Source: Xylophilus rhododendri (lineage in GTDB: Bacteria; Pseudomonadota; Gammaproteobacteria; Burkholderiales; Burkholderiaceae_C). From it: a stretch of DNA of 64,000 nt. The notes beneath the pieces were generated by a model that was not told the origin of the DNA, did no database searches, and saw only the letters and a list, made by a program, of their open reading frames with translations. Where the stretch lies: the NCBI RefSeq assembly GCF_009906855.1, contig NZ_CP047650.1, positions 3,348,001 to 3,412,000 on the forward strand. Reading direction: 5' to 3'. Numbering within the stretch: the first letter of the stretch is position 1; the number at the start of each line of letters is the position of its first letter. A program made the translations under genes and the position numbers. Shown here in pieces: positions 18,064-29,712 of the stretch.

Positions 18064-19337
18064 AGACCGGGGACATGGGAAACACCCGTGCGGGGACATA
18101 GGAAACACCTCGGCTCAATTGGAAGCGGTCGCCGCAGCGCTGTCCAGACGCATGAAGCAATGGTGGCTGAAGTAGATATCGAAGCAGCCGTCGTGCTCGG
18201 GATCGGGCCGGAAGGCCACCGGCAGGCGGTGTAGCGCGTGCGACAAGCGCAGCTTGTGGCCCTGGAACTTCACGAAGCCGTTCCAGCCCACGGTCACGAC
18301 GTGATCGTGCTCGGCGTATTCGATCTCCGCCAGCGTCTGCGGCATGGCCCGCGGGCTCATGCGGTAGCGCTGTGCGGGTGTCTGCATGGCGATGCCCTCG
18401 TGTGGTCTTTCGTGGTTGTAGACAGCCCTCCAACGGTCGAGCGCGTCCTGTGCATGGGCGAGGTTGTCGAAAGTCCTGCCGTTGAGCACCTCGGCCTTGA
18501 GCGAGCGGTGGAAGCGCTCGAGCTTGCCGTTGGTCTGCGGGTGATACGGCGCGCTGTGGCTGACTCGCATGCCCAGCCGGATGAACCAGATGTCGAGCCC
18601 GCTGAGGTGGCCTGGTGCGCTCGGCGCGCCCCAGGGCGCGCCGTTGTCGGCGTTGATGCGCGCGGGCAGCCCGTAGCGCTCGAAGACGGCCTGGAGCTGG
18701 CTCTGCACCGTGGCGCTGTCGGTCCTGGCGCAGGCGGCCGCGGCCAGGTTGAAGCGCGAGTGGTCGTCGAGCAAGGTCAGCGGGTTGCAGCGCCCGGCAG
18801 CGGTCTCGAAGTGGCCCTTGAAGTCGAGCTGCCACAGGGCGTTGGGCTGCTCGTGCTCGAAGCGCTGCCAGGGCTGGCTGGCAGCGCTCGCCTCTTGAGG
18901 GATCAGGCCGTTGCGTCGCAGGATGTCGGTGACGGTGCTGGTGGCGGGCACCTCGCGGTGGCCGAGGTCCAGCAGCCTGCGGCAGATCTTGCGCGCGCCC
19001 CAGGCAGGATGCTCGCGCCGCAGCGCCAGGACGGCCGACTGCATGTCCGCGGGCGTCTGCAGCGGGCTGTGTACGGGGCGCCTGGAGCGCTCCACGAAGG
19101 CCGCCTGACCTTCCACTGCAAAACGCTTGAGCAGCGCATAGCCCGCCTTGGGCGTGATGTTGAAGCGCCGGCACAACTCGCGCCGATTAGCCCCTTCCTG
19201 CAGGGCCAGTTCCACGAACTCTTGCTTGGTGCTCATGAGGTCTCTCGGTTGCCAGGGCATGGGCTTCTCCTCGGCTTGACTGCCGCACAGAAGTGTTTCC
19301 CATGTCCCCGCACACCCGTTTCCCATGTCCCCGGTCT
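18064..19337 (-). mobile_element. IS481-family insertion sequence, copy B
   Basis: The ends at 18064-18108 and 19293-19337 are inverted repeats of about 45 bp. Each carries two direct copies of a GGGGACATGGGAAACA-like motif separated by a CCGTGC-type spacer, the likely transposase-binding units. The element contains one transposase gene on the minus strand. Confidence 0.8.
18115..19260 (-). CDS. IS481-family transposase B
   Basis: This 381-residue DDE transposase has an N-terminal HTH (ANRRELCRRFNITPKAGYAL), the catalytic Asp in QLDFKGHF, the second Asp in INADNGAPWG and the Glu in KLERFHRSLKAE. It ends with the LRLSHALHRLPVAFRPDPE segment. The ATG at 19260 (MPWQPRDLMSTKQEF) is preferred to an upstream in-frame start, because that extension would be translated from the terminal repeat. 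Same family and orientation as transposase A, with many differences along the whole length. It appears intact. Confidence 0.9.
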   Translation of the reverse strand: MPWQPRDLMSTKQEFVELALQEGANRRELCRRFNITPKAGYALLKRFAVEGQAAFVERSRRPVHSPLQTPADMQSAVLALRREHPAWGARKICRRLLDLGHREVPATSTVTDILRRNGLIPQEASAASQPWQRFEHEQPNALWQLDFKGHFETAAGRCNPLTLLDDHSRFNLAAAACARTDSATVQSQLQAVFERYGLPARINADNGAPWGAPSAPGHLSGLDIWFIRLGMRVSHSAPYHPQTNGKLERFHRSLKAEVLNGRTFDNLAHAQDALDRWRAVYNHERPHEGIAMQTPAQRYRMSPRAMPQTLAEIEYAEHDHVVTVGWNGFVKFQGHKLRLSHALHRLPVAFRPDPEHDGCFDIYFSHHCFMRLDSAAATASN

Positions 19338-19339
19338 GA

Positions 19340-19399
19340 ACAGCGAAGCAAAGAAAGTGAGCGCGGTCTGGGGCGCGCAGCCCCAGCTCCGCCCTCCGC
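19340..19399 (-). repeat. Right copy of 60-bp perfect inverted repeat
   Basis: Exact reverse complement of 16221-16280. It abuts the right end of IS copy B, just as the left copy abuts IS copy A. Confidence 0.9.
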
Positions 19400-19469
19400 A
19401 GGAGCAGCAGAAATAGAGCAAGATTCCCACCCGCCAAGCAACCCCCCCCAAAAAAAACCAGCCATCAGC

Positions 19470-20413
19470 ATGCACCACAAAATCCTGATCCACCAAAACG
19501 CCTTCACCCCCGCCGTAGAAGCCCGCCTCAAGGCAAGCTACGAAGCAGAAATCCTCCCCCCTCGGGCCCTGAAAGGGACACCTTCCTGCAAACCCACGCC
19601 AAGGGCGTGGAAGCCATAGCCACCTCCGCCCGCTTCGGCGTGGACGCCAAGACAATCGCAGCACTCCCCGACCTGAAGGTCATCTCCAGCTTCGGCGTAG
19701 GCCTCGACACCCTGGACCTGGAAGCCGCCAAACAAAGAGGCATCCCCGTCGGCTACACCCCCGACGTCCTCAACGACTGCGTCGCAGACACCGCCTTCGC
19801 CCTCCTGCTGGACGTCTCCCGCCGCATCACCGAGGCCGACCGCGCCGTCCGCCAGGGCGCATGGAAGAAGGGCCAGTTCACCGCCGCGACGCGGGTCACC
19901 GGCAAGCGCCTGGGCATCCTGGGCCTGGGCCGCATCGGCAATGCCATCGCCAAACGCGCCTCGGGCTTCGACATGGAAGTCCGGTACCACAACCGCAAGC
20001 CCGCCCAAGGCTCGCCCTACACCTACGTCGCCTCGCTGAAGGAACTGGCCCAGTGGTGCGACTACCTGGTCATCGCCAGCGCGGGCGGCGCCGAAACCAA
20101 GGGCCTGGTCTCGGCCGAGATCCTCGACGCCATCGGCCCCAAGGGCTACGTCATCAACATCTCGCGCGGCACGGTGATCGACGAAGCCGCCCTGGTCGAT
20201 GCACTCACCCATCAACGTATCGCCGGCGCAGGCCTCGACGTGTTCGAGCGCGAACCCCATGTGCCCGAGGCCCTGTTCGCCCTCGACAACGTGGTGCTGC
20301 TGCCCCACATCGCCAGCAACACCCACGAGACCCGCGCCGACATGGCGCAGCGGGTGGAAGACAACCTGGCCGCCTTCTTCGCCGGCAAGCCCCTGGTCAG
20401 CGCGGCCTGGTGA
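19470..20413 (+). pseudogene. D-2-hydroxyacid dehydrogenase, interrupted by a one-base frameshift
   Basis: Two overlapping frames together encode one NAD(P)-dependent 2-hydroxyacid dehydrogenase (about 314 residues) of the glyoxylate/hydroxypyruvate reductase type. The first frame starts at 19470 (MHHKILIHQNAF) and stops at 19619. The second continues the family sequence from ERDTFLQTHAKGVEAI. Restoring one base near 19572 (CCCTG-AAAGG) joins them exactly. The second part has the cofactor motif GILGLGRIGNAIAK, NISRGTVIDEAALVDAL with the catalytic Arg upstream, a Glu in GLDVFEREPHVP and the catalytic His in LLPHIASNTHETR. It lies 70 bp after the right-hand repeat of the IS region. It is either a young pseudogene or a sequencing error. 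Confidence 0.7.
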
Positions 20414-20574
20414 AACCATGAGCGCGGGGGAGATGTAACAGCGTCCGGAGAATTCTTCTGTTTGCAAGCGAGGTGTCAGCAAAGCGCGACTCCCGCGGCT
20501 AGCATGGCGGGCTCCGGTCCCCCCGAAGGGGCCGGAAACAAAGCCCGAGCCCACCACGCTTCGAAGGAGCCTGA

Positions 20575-21669
<1,095 letters not shown>

Positions 21670-21791
21670 ACGAGCTTCGGCGGGCCGCTTCGGTCCCGCC
21701 CTCTAAAATCGCCGGTTCCGCGCCCGCACTCGATGCGTGGCGTATGGGCCGGCTTCTTTTTTGGATGGCCGGTCTCCACGCTCCAGCCGCC

Positions 21792-22693
<902 letters not shown>

Positions 22694-22697
<4 letters not shown>

Positions 22698-24844
22698 GCG
22701 CGAGCACGAACATGACGATGAACACCCGGAACCTGCTTGTCGAACTCTTCGTCGAAGAACTGCCGCCCAAGGCATTGAAGAAACTGGGCGACGCCTTCGC
22801 CGGCGTGCTGGCCGACCAGCTGCGCGCCCAGGGCCTGGCCGCCGCCGATGCCGCCGTGACCGCCTTCGCCTCGCCGCGCCGCCTGGCCGCGCATGTGACG
22901 GCCGTGGCCGCGCGTGCCGCCGACCGGGCGCAGTCGCAGAAGCTGATGCCCGTTTCCGTCGGCCTGGATGCCGCCGGCAACGCCACGCCCGCGCTGCTCA
23001 AGAAGCTGAGCGCGCTGGGCGCCGATGCGTCCGCCGTGGCGGGCCTGAAGCGTGCGCCGGACGGCAAGGCCGAAGCCCTGTTCTTCGAGAGCACCGTGCC
23101 CGGCGCCACCCTGGCCGCCGGCCTGCAGAAGGCGGTGGCCGAGGCCATCGCCAAACTGCCCATCCCCAAGGTGATGAGCTACCAGCTGGAAAGCGGCTGC
23201 GAGCTGCCGGGCTGGTCCAGCGTGAGTTTCGTGCGCCCGGCCCACGGCCTGGTGGCGCTGCATGGCGCGGACGTGATCGCCATCGAGGCCCTGGGCCTGC
23301 ATTCGGGCCGCGACACCCACGGCCACCGCTTCGAAGCCGCCGTCGATCCGGTGGTGCTGCGCGACGCCGACAGCTACGCCGCCCAGCTGCGGGAAGAGGG
23401 TGCCGTGATCGCCGGCTTCGCCGAGCGCCGCGCCGAGATCGTGCGCCAGCTCCAGGCCGCGGCCGAAAAGGTCGGCGGCGGTGCCCGCCCCATCGAGGAC
23501 GAGGCCCTGCTCGACGAGGTGACGGCCCTGGTCGAGCGCCCCAATGTGCTGGTCTGCCAGTTCGAGGACGAGTTCCTGGCCGTGCCGCAGGAATGCCTGA
23601 TCCTGACGATGAAGGCCAACCAGAAGTACTTCCCGCTGCTGGATGCGGCGGGCCAGCTGACCAGCCGCTTCCTGGTGGTCAGCAACATCGCGCCGGCCGA
23701 TGCCAGCGCGGTCATCGGCGGCAACGAACGTGTGGTGCGCCCGCGCCTGGCCGATGCCAAGTTCTTCTTCGACCAGGACCGCAAGAAGGCCCTGGCCTCG
23801 CGGGTCGCCTCGCTGGCCAAGGTGGTCTATCACAACAAGCTGGGCACCCAGGGCGAACGGGTGGAGCGCGTGCGCGCCATCGCCCAGGCCATCGCCACGC
23901 AGCTGGGCGACGCAACCCTGGCCGCGCAGGCCGACCGCGCCGCGCTGCTGGCCAAGGCCGACCTGGTGACCGACATGGTCGGCGAGTTCCCCGAGCTGCA
24001 GGGCACCATGGGCCGCTACTACGCGCTGCACGACGGCGAGGACGCCGCGGTGGCCGATGCGGTGGAAGACCACTACAAGCCGCGCTTCGCCGGCGACAGC
24101 CTGCCGCGCAACAGCGTCGGTGTGGTGGTGGCCCTGGCCGACAAGCTGGAGACCCTGGTCGGCATGTTCGGCATCGGCAACCTGCCGACCGGCGACCGCG
24201 ATCCCTTCGCGCTGCGCCGCCATGCGCTGGGCGTGATCCGCATGCTCTCCGAAAAACAGCTGGCGCTGGACCTGGACGCCGTGATCCGCGCCGCGCTGCC
24301 GGCCTTCGGCAGCCTGATCGCCGACCCGTCGTCCGCGCTGTCCGACTTCGTCTACGACCGCCTCGCCGGCAGCCTGCGCGAGCAGGGTTTCAGCGCGCAG
24401 GAAGTCGATGCGGTCGTCTCGCAGCGCCCGCAGCGCCTGGGCGAGATCACCCAGCGGCTCGATGCCGTACGCGCCTTCGCCAAGCTGCCCGAGGCCGCCG
24501 CCCTGGCCGCGGCCAACAAACGCATCGGCAACATCCTGAAGAAGGCCGCCGCCACCAGCGTCGATGCCCATGTCAGCGAACTGCTGCTGCAGGAGCCCGC
24601 CGAGAAGGCGCTCTTCGCCGCCATGCGCGAGACCCTGCCGCAGGCCGACACCCGCTTCAACGCAGGCGACTACACCGCCTCGCTGCAGACCCTGGCCGCC
24701 TTGCGCGCGCCGGTCGACGCCTTCTTCGACGGCGTCATGGTCAACGCCGAGGACGACGCCCTGCGCCTGAACCGCCAGGGCCTGCTGGCCGAGCTGCACC
24801 GGGCTATGAACCGGGTGGCCGACCTGTCGCGCCTGGCCACCTGA
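22694..24844 (+). CDS. glyS: Glycyl-tRNA synthetase beta subunit
   Basis: This beta subunit (716 residues from the overlapping ATG) binds tRNA-Gly and completes the alpha2-beta2 enzyme. The N-terminal [19 protein letters not shown], the [16 protein letters not shown] segment, the HD-like central region ([32 protein letters not shown]) and the C-terminal anticodon-binding-like domain ([22 protein letters not shown]) are all family-typical. Starts at 22712 and 22718 would shorten the leader to [12 protein letters not shown] or [10 protein letters not shown] and are equally possible. It is about 25 residues longer than E. coli GlyS. Confidence 0.97.
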
Positions 24845-24865
24845 TACCCCACGGAGGTCCGCCCG

Positions 24866-25453
24866 ATGAAACTCGTCATCCTCGACCGCGACGGCACCAT
24901 CAACGAGGGCCGGACCGACTTCGTCTCCAGTCCCGAAGAATGGGTGCCGCTGCCCGGCGCGCTGGAGGCGATCGCGCGGCTCAACCATGCGGGCTTCCAT
25001 GTGGTGGTGGTGAGCAACCAGCCGGGGCTGGGGCGCGGGCTGTTCGATGTGTCCACGCTCAACGCCATGCACACCAAGATGCACAAGGCGCTGGCGGCGG
25101 TGGGCGGGCGGGTGGACGTGATCTTCTACTGCCCGCACGGGCCGGAAGAGAAGTGCAACTGCCGCATGCCGGCGCCGGGGCTGTTCGAGCAGATCGCCGA
25201 CCGCTACGGCATGTCGCTCGCCGGCGTGCCGGTGGTGGGCGACCGGCTGCGCGACCTGCAGGCCGGCCATTCGGTGGGCTGCGAGCCGCACCTGGTGCTG
25301 ACCGGCGCCTACAGCAATGGCGTGTCCGATCCGCTGCCGCCGGACTTCCCCGCAGGCACGCAGGTGCATGCCGATCTCGCCGCCTTCGCGGCCTATCTGG
25401 TCGAGCGCGATGCGCTCGCCCTGCCTCCGGCCGCGCCCCGCGCGGCCAGCTGA
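24866..25453 (+). CDS. gmhB: D-glycero-beta-D-manno-heptose-1,7-bisphosphate 7-phosphatase
   Basis: This 195-residue HAD phosphatase makes heptose 1-phosphate for ADP-heptose and the LPS inner core. The nucleophile motif LVILDRDGTINEG, the Thr/Ser motif VVVSNQPGLGRG and the late acidic motif PVVGDRLRDLQAG are clear. The zinc loop of the GmhB family, with CPHG and then CNCRMPAPG, is present. It starts 21 bp after glyS. The glyQ-glyS-gmhB-plsC order is conserved in betaproteobacteria and suggests one housekeeping operon. Confidence 0.93.
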   Translation: MKLVILDRDGTINEGRTDFVSSPEEWVPLPGALEAIARLNHAGFHVVVVSNQPGLGRGLFDVSTLNAMHTKMHKALAAVGGRVDVIFYCPHGPEEKCNCRMPAPGLFEQIADRYGMSLAGVPVVGDRLRDLQAGHSVGCEPHLVLTGAYSNGVSDPLPPDFPAGTQVHADLAAFAAYLVERDALALPPAAPRAAS

Positions 25454-25462
25454 AAAACTTCC

Positions 25463-26200
25463 ATGGCCTTTCTGCGTTCTGTCCTGCATGCCCTGTGGAT
25501 GCTGGTCACGGTGATTCCCTATGCGCTGGCGATCCTGCTGGCCACGCCTTTCGCCAAGGCCGACACGCTCTACTGGATGGCGGCCCAGTGGCTGGGCCTG
25601 GCCAGCGGGCCGATCGGCCGGGCCATCCTCGGCATCCGGCTGGAACTGCTGGGCTACGACCGGCTGCCGCAGGGCGACAAGAGCGCGGTGATCCTGCTGG
25701 TCAAGCACCAGTCCACGCTGGAGACCTTCCTGATGCCCACGCTGATGCCGCATCCGCTGGCTTATGTGTTCAAGAAGGAGCTGCTCGCCGTGCCCTTCTT
25801 CGGCTGGGCCATGGGCCGGCTGGACATGATTCACATCGACCGCGGCCAGCGCGCGCGCGCCTTCGTCAAGGTGGTGCAGCAGGGCCGGCGGCTGCTGGCG
25901 CGGGGCGTGTGGGTGATCATGTTCCCCGAGGGCACCCGCATCCCGCGCGGCCAGCGCGGCAGCTACAAGAGCGGCGGCACCCGCCTGGCGATCGAGACCG
26001 GCGTGCCGGTGGTGCCGGTGGCGGTGACCTCGGCGCGGGTCTGGCCGCGCAAGGCCTTCATCAAGCGGCCGGGCACGGTGGTGGTGTCGATCGGCCAGCC
26101 GATTCCCAGCGTGGACCGCAAGCCCGAGGAACTGATGCGCGAGGTCGAGGAGTGGATCGAGGCCGAGATGGAGCGACTGGACCCGGAGGCTTACCGCTGA
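25463..26200 (+). CDS. plsC: 1-acyl-sn-glycerol-3-phosphate acyltransferase
   Basis: This 245-residue membrane-associated acyltransferase converts lysophosphatidic acid to phosphatidic acid. An N-terminal hydrophobic segment (residues 5-30) anchors it. The catalytic motif reads KHQSTLETF, that is HX4E instead of the usual HX4D; I recall this variant as common in related betaproteobacteria. Substrate-binding motifs FGWAMGRLDMIHIDR, FPEGTRIPRGQRG and TGVPVVPVAV follow. It sits between gmhB and the metallopeptidase gene in the same direction. Confidence 0.92.
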   Translation: MAFLRSVLHALWMLVTVIPYALAILLATPFAKADTLYWMAAQWLGLASGPIGRAILGIRLELLGYDRLPQGDKSAVILLVKHQSTLETFLMPTLMPHPLAYVFKKELLAVPFFGWAMGRLDMIHIDRGQRARAFVKVVQQGRRLLARGVWVIMFPEGTRIPRGQRGSYKSGGTRLAIETGVPVVPVAVTSARVWPRKAFIKRPGTVVVSIGQPIPSVDRKPEELMREVEEWIEAEMERLDPEAYR

Positions 26201-26216
26201 CCCGGCGGCCGCGACG

Positions 26217-27167
26217 ATGGCGGGTCTGATCCAACTGGCGCTCGATTTCCTGGGCCTGTCGCCGGCCCACAGCGAAGGTGCGCCCGCGCCCGATACCGGC
26301 GCCATGCCGCCCTCGGCACGGCGCGGACCGCGTGGCGCGCGGCCGGATGTACGCATGGGCTCGGCGCCGCCGCGGCGTTTGCGGCAGGCGCCGCCGGCCC
26401 AGCCGGAACTCGACGAGCAGGCGGTGCTGCCGGTGCATCCGCAGGCCAACCGCCAGGCCCTGCTGCTGGGCCGCCCTGTCGCCTACCGGCTCGAACGCGG
26501 GCGGCGCGGCACGGTGGGTTTCATCGTCAATGCGCAGGGGCTGTCGGTGCGTGCGCCGGGCTGGCTGTCGCTGCACCGGGTGGATGCCGCCGTGGTGGAA
26601 AAGGCCGACTGGATCGTGCGCAAGCTCGCCGATGCCGGCGTGCGGCAGATCCAGCAGGAGGCCGTGCGCATGGTCTGGGCCGATGGCAGCCGCTTTCCGC
26701 TGCACGGCCAGCCGGTGGTCGTGCGCCTGGGCGCGCGGCGCGGGCAGGACGGTCTGCGCGAGGATGCCGAGGCCGGCGTGCCCGCCCTGTGGCTGGCCGT
26801 GCCGGCCGATGCGGCGCCCGAGAAGATCGGTGTGGCGGTACGGGCCTGGATGCAGCGCGAGGCGCGCATCGATTTCGCGGCCCGGCTCGACCGCTACGCC
26901 GCATCGATGGGCGTGCACTGGACGCGGCTGTCGCTGACCGATGCCCGCACCCGCTGGGGCAGCGCCACGGTGGGCGGCGCGATCCGGCTGCACTGGCGGC
27001 TGATGCACTTCCGGCCGGAGGTCATCGATTACGTGGTGGTGCACGAGCTGGCCCACCTCAGGCACATGGACCACAGCCCGCGGTTCTGGGCGGTGGTGCA
27101 GGAGGCCTTGCCCAACTACCAGGCGCTGCGCGCCGAACTCAAGTCCGACGACGCGCCTCGTTGGTAG
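26217..27167 (+). CDS. YgjP-like zinc metallopeptidase (M48/SprT-like)
   Basis: This 316-residue protein has a C-terminal YgjP/DUF45 metallopeptidase domain. The zinc-binding helix is VVVHELAHLRHMDHSPRFW, which supplies HExxH plus the third His. The preceding motif LTDARTRWGSATVGGAIRLHWRL is the family signature. About 100 N-terminal residues are low-complexity Ala/Pro/Arg and differ from shorter E. coli YgjP. Its cellular role is not well known in any species. It is the last gene of the glyQ block, 16 bp after plsC. Confidence 0.85.
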   Translation: MAGLIQLALDFLGLSPAHSEGAPAPDTGAMPPSARRGPRGARPDVRMGSAPPRRLRQAPPAQPELDEQAVLPVHPQANRQALLLGRPVAYRLERGRRGTVGFIVNAQGLSVRAPGWLSLHRVDAAVVEKADWIVRKLADAGVRQIQQEAVRMVWADGSRFPLHGQPVVVRLGARRGQDGLREDAEAGVPALWLAVPADAAPEKIGVAVRAWMQREARIDFAARLDRYAASMGVHWTRLSLTDARTRWGSATVGGAIRLHWRLMHFRPEVIDYVVVHELAHLRHMDHSPRFWAVVQEALPNYQALRAELKSDDAPRW

Positions 27168-27170
27168 CCC

Positions 27171-28027
27171 TCAGGCCGGTCGCGGATCGAAGGCTGCTGA
27201 AGTCGGCTCCGCACCCGCGCCGAAACGCCAGCTCGATGCGGTGACGCCGCCGAACACATGGGCATCGTGATAGACCAGCGTGGCCGCATCGTCGCCCGCC
27301 GCGCCGGCGGCCACCATCAGCGGGATCAGATGGTCCTCGCGCGGATGGGAGATACGGGCGCCGGGCGCCTGGTCCCATGCGCGCAGCGCGGCGGCGCGCT
27401 GCACGGCGGAGGAGGGCGCCAGGGCCTGCTGCAGCCAGGCGTCGAAGGCGGCCGACGGGGCCCGGGCGCCGGGGCCGAAATTGCGCAGGTTGTGATAACT
27501 CAGGCCGCTGCCGACGATCAGCACGTCCTCGTCGCGCAGCGGCGCCAGGGCGCGGCCGGCGGCCAGGTGGGTGTCCACGTCGTAGCCGCTCTGCAGGGAC
27601 AGCTGCAGCACCGGCACATCGGCCTGCGGATAGATCACGGCCAGCGGCGCGAAGGTGCCGTGGTCGAAGCCCTGCTGCGTATCGACCTTCGCCGGCAGGC
27701 CGGCATCCGCGAGCAGGCCGCGCACCCGCTCGGCGACATCCGGCGCGCCGGGCGCGGGTAGCGCACCTCGTAGGTGTGCGGCGGAAAGCCCGAGTAGTCG
27801 TAGACCATGCCGGGGTTCGGCGTGCCCATCACCTCGAAAGCAGCGGCCTCCCAGTGGCCGGAGATCACCAGCACCGCACGCGGCGTGCGGCCGATCTGGC
27901 GCGGCATGTCGGCCAGGGCGGCATCCAGCGTGGCCAGGCGCGAGCGCATCTCGGGCATCCACGGCCAGGGGCCGCCGCCATGCGAGATGAAATAGACGGG
28001 CAGGCGGGCGAGGGCGGCGGTGTTCAT
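27171..28027 (-). pseudogene. DODA-type extradiol dioxygenase (YgiD family), one-base frameshift
   Basis: Two frames jointly encode a 4,5-DOPA-dioxygenase/YgiD-like protein of about 285 residues. The N-terminal frame (start 28027) has PVYFISHGGGPW with a metal-binding His, VLVISGHWEA with the second His, and PGMVYDYSGFPPHTYEVRYP. After one missing base near 27760 the other frame continues with APDVAERVRGLLADAG, GFDHGTFAPLAVIYP, IVGSGLSYHNLRNF, AREDHLIPLMVAAGAAGDD-like sequence and FGGVTASSWRFG. All catalytic residues would be present if the base were restored. It overlaps nothing and is convergent with the YgjP gene (3-bp gap). Pseudogene or sequencing error. Confidence 0.7.
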
Positions 28028-28107
28028 CCAGCCCATGCTAGCGACGGCCGCGTGGGCTTGCAGGCCGCGCCCCCGATGCCCCCGGGCCGCTGGCAGAATC
28101 CGCCCCC

Positions 28108-28530
28108 ATGACTGCAAGCAACACTCCCTCCGCCGCCCAGGGTTACGCCGGCGATGTGACTGCCCGACAGGCCTGGGACTGGGTCTCTGCCGGCGATGCC
28201 GTATTGGTCGATGTGCGCACCGATGCCGAGCGCGAATGGGTCGGTTATGTGCCCGGCGCCGTCGGGCTGGCCTGGAAGCAGTGGCCGGGCATGGCGCTGA
28301 ACCCGGCGTTCGACGAGGGCGCGCGCGCGGCTTCCGAAGGCGGCGCGAAAAAGCTGGTGCTGCTGTGCCGCAGCGGCGTGCGCTCCATCGCCGCGGCCAA
28401 GCGGGCGACCGAGCTGGGCCTGCAGGCTTACAACATCCTCGAAGGTTTCGAGGGCGATCCGGATGCCGAGAAGCACCGCGGCCAGATCGGCGGCTGGCGT
28501 TTCCACGGCCTGCCCTGGAAGCAGAACTGA
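28108..28530 (+). CDS. Rhodanese-like domain protein
   Basis: This single-domain rhodanese of 140 residues is predicted to be cytoplasmic. An N-terminal helix (TARQAWDWVSAGDAVLVDVRT) precedes the sulfurtransferase loop LLCRSGVRSIAAA, whose Cys would carry the persulfide. The loop CRSGVRS matches active rhodaneses rather than phosphatase-like relatives. The ending GGWRFHGLPWKQN is shared with a betaproteobacterial subgroup. It is divergent from the dioxygenase gene and convergent with the MBL hydrolase (6-bp gap). The sulfur acceptor is unknown. Confidence 0.88.
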   Translation: MTASNTPSAAQGYAGDVTARQAWDWVSAGDAVLVDVRTDAEREWVGYVPGAVGLAWKQWPGMALNPAFDEGARAASEGGAKKLVLLCRSGVRSIAAAKRATELGLQAYNILEGFEGDPDAEKHRGQIGGWRFHGLPWKQN

Positions 28531-28536
28531 GCCGGC

Positions 28537-29604
28537 TCAGCCAGCCGGCGCAGGGCGGACGCCGAAGCGCCAGAAACCGTCCTCGCCGCGCTGGCGTTCC
28601 ACCTGGCCGGTGAACCACAGGTAATGCAGATGCGCCACCGCCTCGCCCATGGCGAAGGTGGTCTGGTGCGCATCGAGTTCGCGCCGGAACAGCAGCCCCA
28701 GCACATCGGCCGCGCATTTCGGCGCCTGGGCGCAGGCCGCCAGCAGCTCGGCCAGCCGTTCGCGATGGTGCTGGTGCAGCTGGCCGATGCGCACCTGCAG
28801 CCCACGAAAGGGCTTGCCGTGCGAGGGCAGGGTCAGCGTGTCGGCCGGCAGCGGCGCGAAGCGGTCGATGGAGCTGAGGAAGCGTCCCAGCGAATCGGCC
28901 TCCGGCTGGCTGGCAGATACCGAGATGTTGGTGGAGATGCGCGGCAGCATCATGTCGCCGCCGATCAGCACGCCCAGCGCCGGGCTGTACAGCGCGATGT
29001 GCTCGGGCGCATGGCCGTAGCCGACGATGCAGCGCCAGCGGTGCTCGCCGATGGCGATCTCGTCGCCGTCGAGCATGCGCCGAAAGTTCGCCGGCACGGC
29101 CGGCACCAGGCTGCGGTAGTAGCCGCTGCGCTCGTCCAGCAGCTCCAGCGTGGCGGCATCGCGCAGGCCGTGCGAGGCGTGGAAGGCCGCCTCGCTGGCG
29201 CCCGCGCTTGCGTCCCGCCCGATGGCCAGGCAGGCCGCGTGGTAGTCGGTGGCGCTGATCCACAGCGGCGCCTGCCAGCGCTCGCACAGCCAGTGCGCCA
29301 GGCCGATATGGTCGGGATGCATGTGGGTGACGATCACCCGCAGGATGGGCAGGCCGTCCAGGCCCTGCTCGAACACCTGCTGCCACTGCGCGCGCGAGGC
29401 GGGCGCATCGATGCAGCAATCGACCACGCTCCAGCCCTCGCGCCCGTCGATGCGGTCGCGCAGCAGCCAGAGGTTGACGTGGTTGAGCGCGAAGGGCAGG
29501 CCCATGCGAAGCCAGCGCACACCCGGCAGCAGCTCCATCGCCGTGCCGGGCTCGGGCAGGGTGTCGGACCAGGGATAGTCGAGTTGACGCTCCAGCTCGT
29601 TCAT
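28537..29604 (-). CDS. MBL-fold metallo-hydrolase
   Basis: This 355-residue metallo-beta-lactamase-fold hydrolase has the zinc motif THMHPDHIG near residue 97, further ligand regions GYGHAPEHIAL and GGDMMLPRI, and an additional C-terminal winged-helix-like domain (residues 255-340) as in glyoxalase-II/LACTB2-like and acyl-CoA-thioesterase-like proteins. The start at 29604 lies only nine bases from the LiuR-type palindrome with no clear ribosome-binding site, so translation may start later, for example at the Met of MELLPGVRWLRMG. Its divergence from the MerR gene suggests co-regulation with branched-chain amino acid breakdown. Confidence 0.85.
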   Translation of the reverse strand: MNELERQLDYPWSDTLPEPGTAMELLPGVRWLRMGLPFALNHVNLWLLRDRIDGREGWSVVDCCIDAPASRAQWQQVFEQGLDGLPILRVIVTHMHPDHIGLAHWLCERWQAPLWISATDYHAACLAIGRDASAGASEAAFHASHGLRDAATLELLDERSGYYRSLVPAVPANFRRMLDGDEIAIGEHRWRCIVGYGHAPEHIALYSPALGVLIGGDMMLPRISTNISVSASQPEADSLGRFLSSIDRFAPLPADTLTLPSHGKPFRGLQVRIGQLHQHHRERLAELLAACAQAPKCAADVLGLLFRRELDAHQTTFAMGEAVAHLHYLWFTGQVERQRGEDGFWRFGVRPAPAG

Positions 29605-29613
29605 GTCGATCGA

Positions 29614-29642
29614 TTGACGTTAACGTCAACGTAAGATGTAAT
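29614..29642 (+). promoter_or_regulatory. LiuR-type palindrome overlapping promoter of the MerR gene
   Basis: A perfect 16-bp palindrome TTGACGTTAACGTCAA spans 29614-29629. Its first six bases form the -35 box TTGACG, followed after 17 bp by TGTAAT (29637-29642). The site lies between the divergent MBL and MerR genes, where an autoregulatory MerR/LiuR protein would bind. The sequence resembles known LiuR motifs with an ACGTnnACGT core. Confidence 0.65.
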
Positions 29643-29712
29643 CCTGCATTGTAGGCAGGCCCGGTCCTTCCTGCCCGCGACCCCGCTCCTTGGCCTTCAC
29701 CGACCCGCCGCC

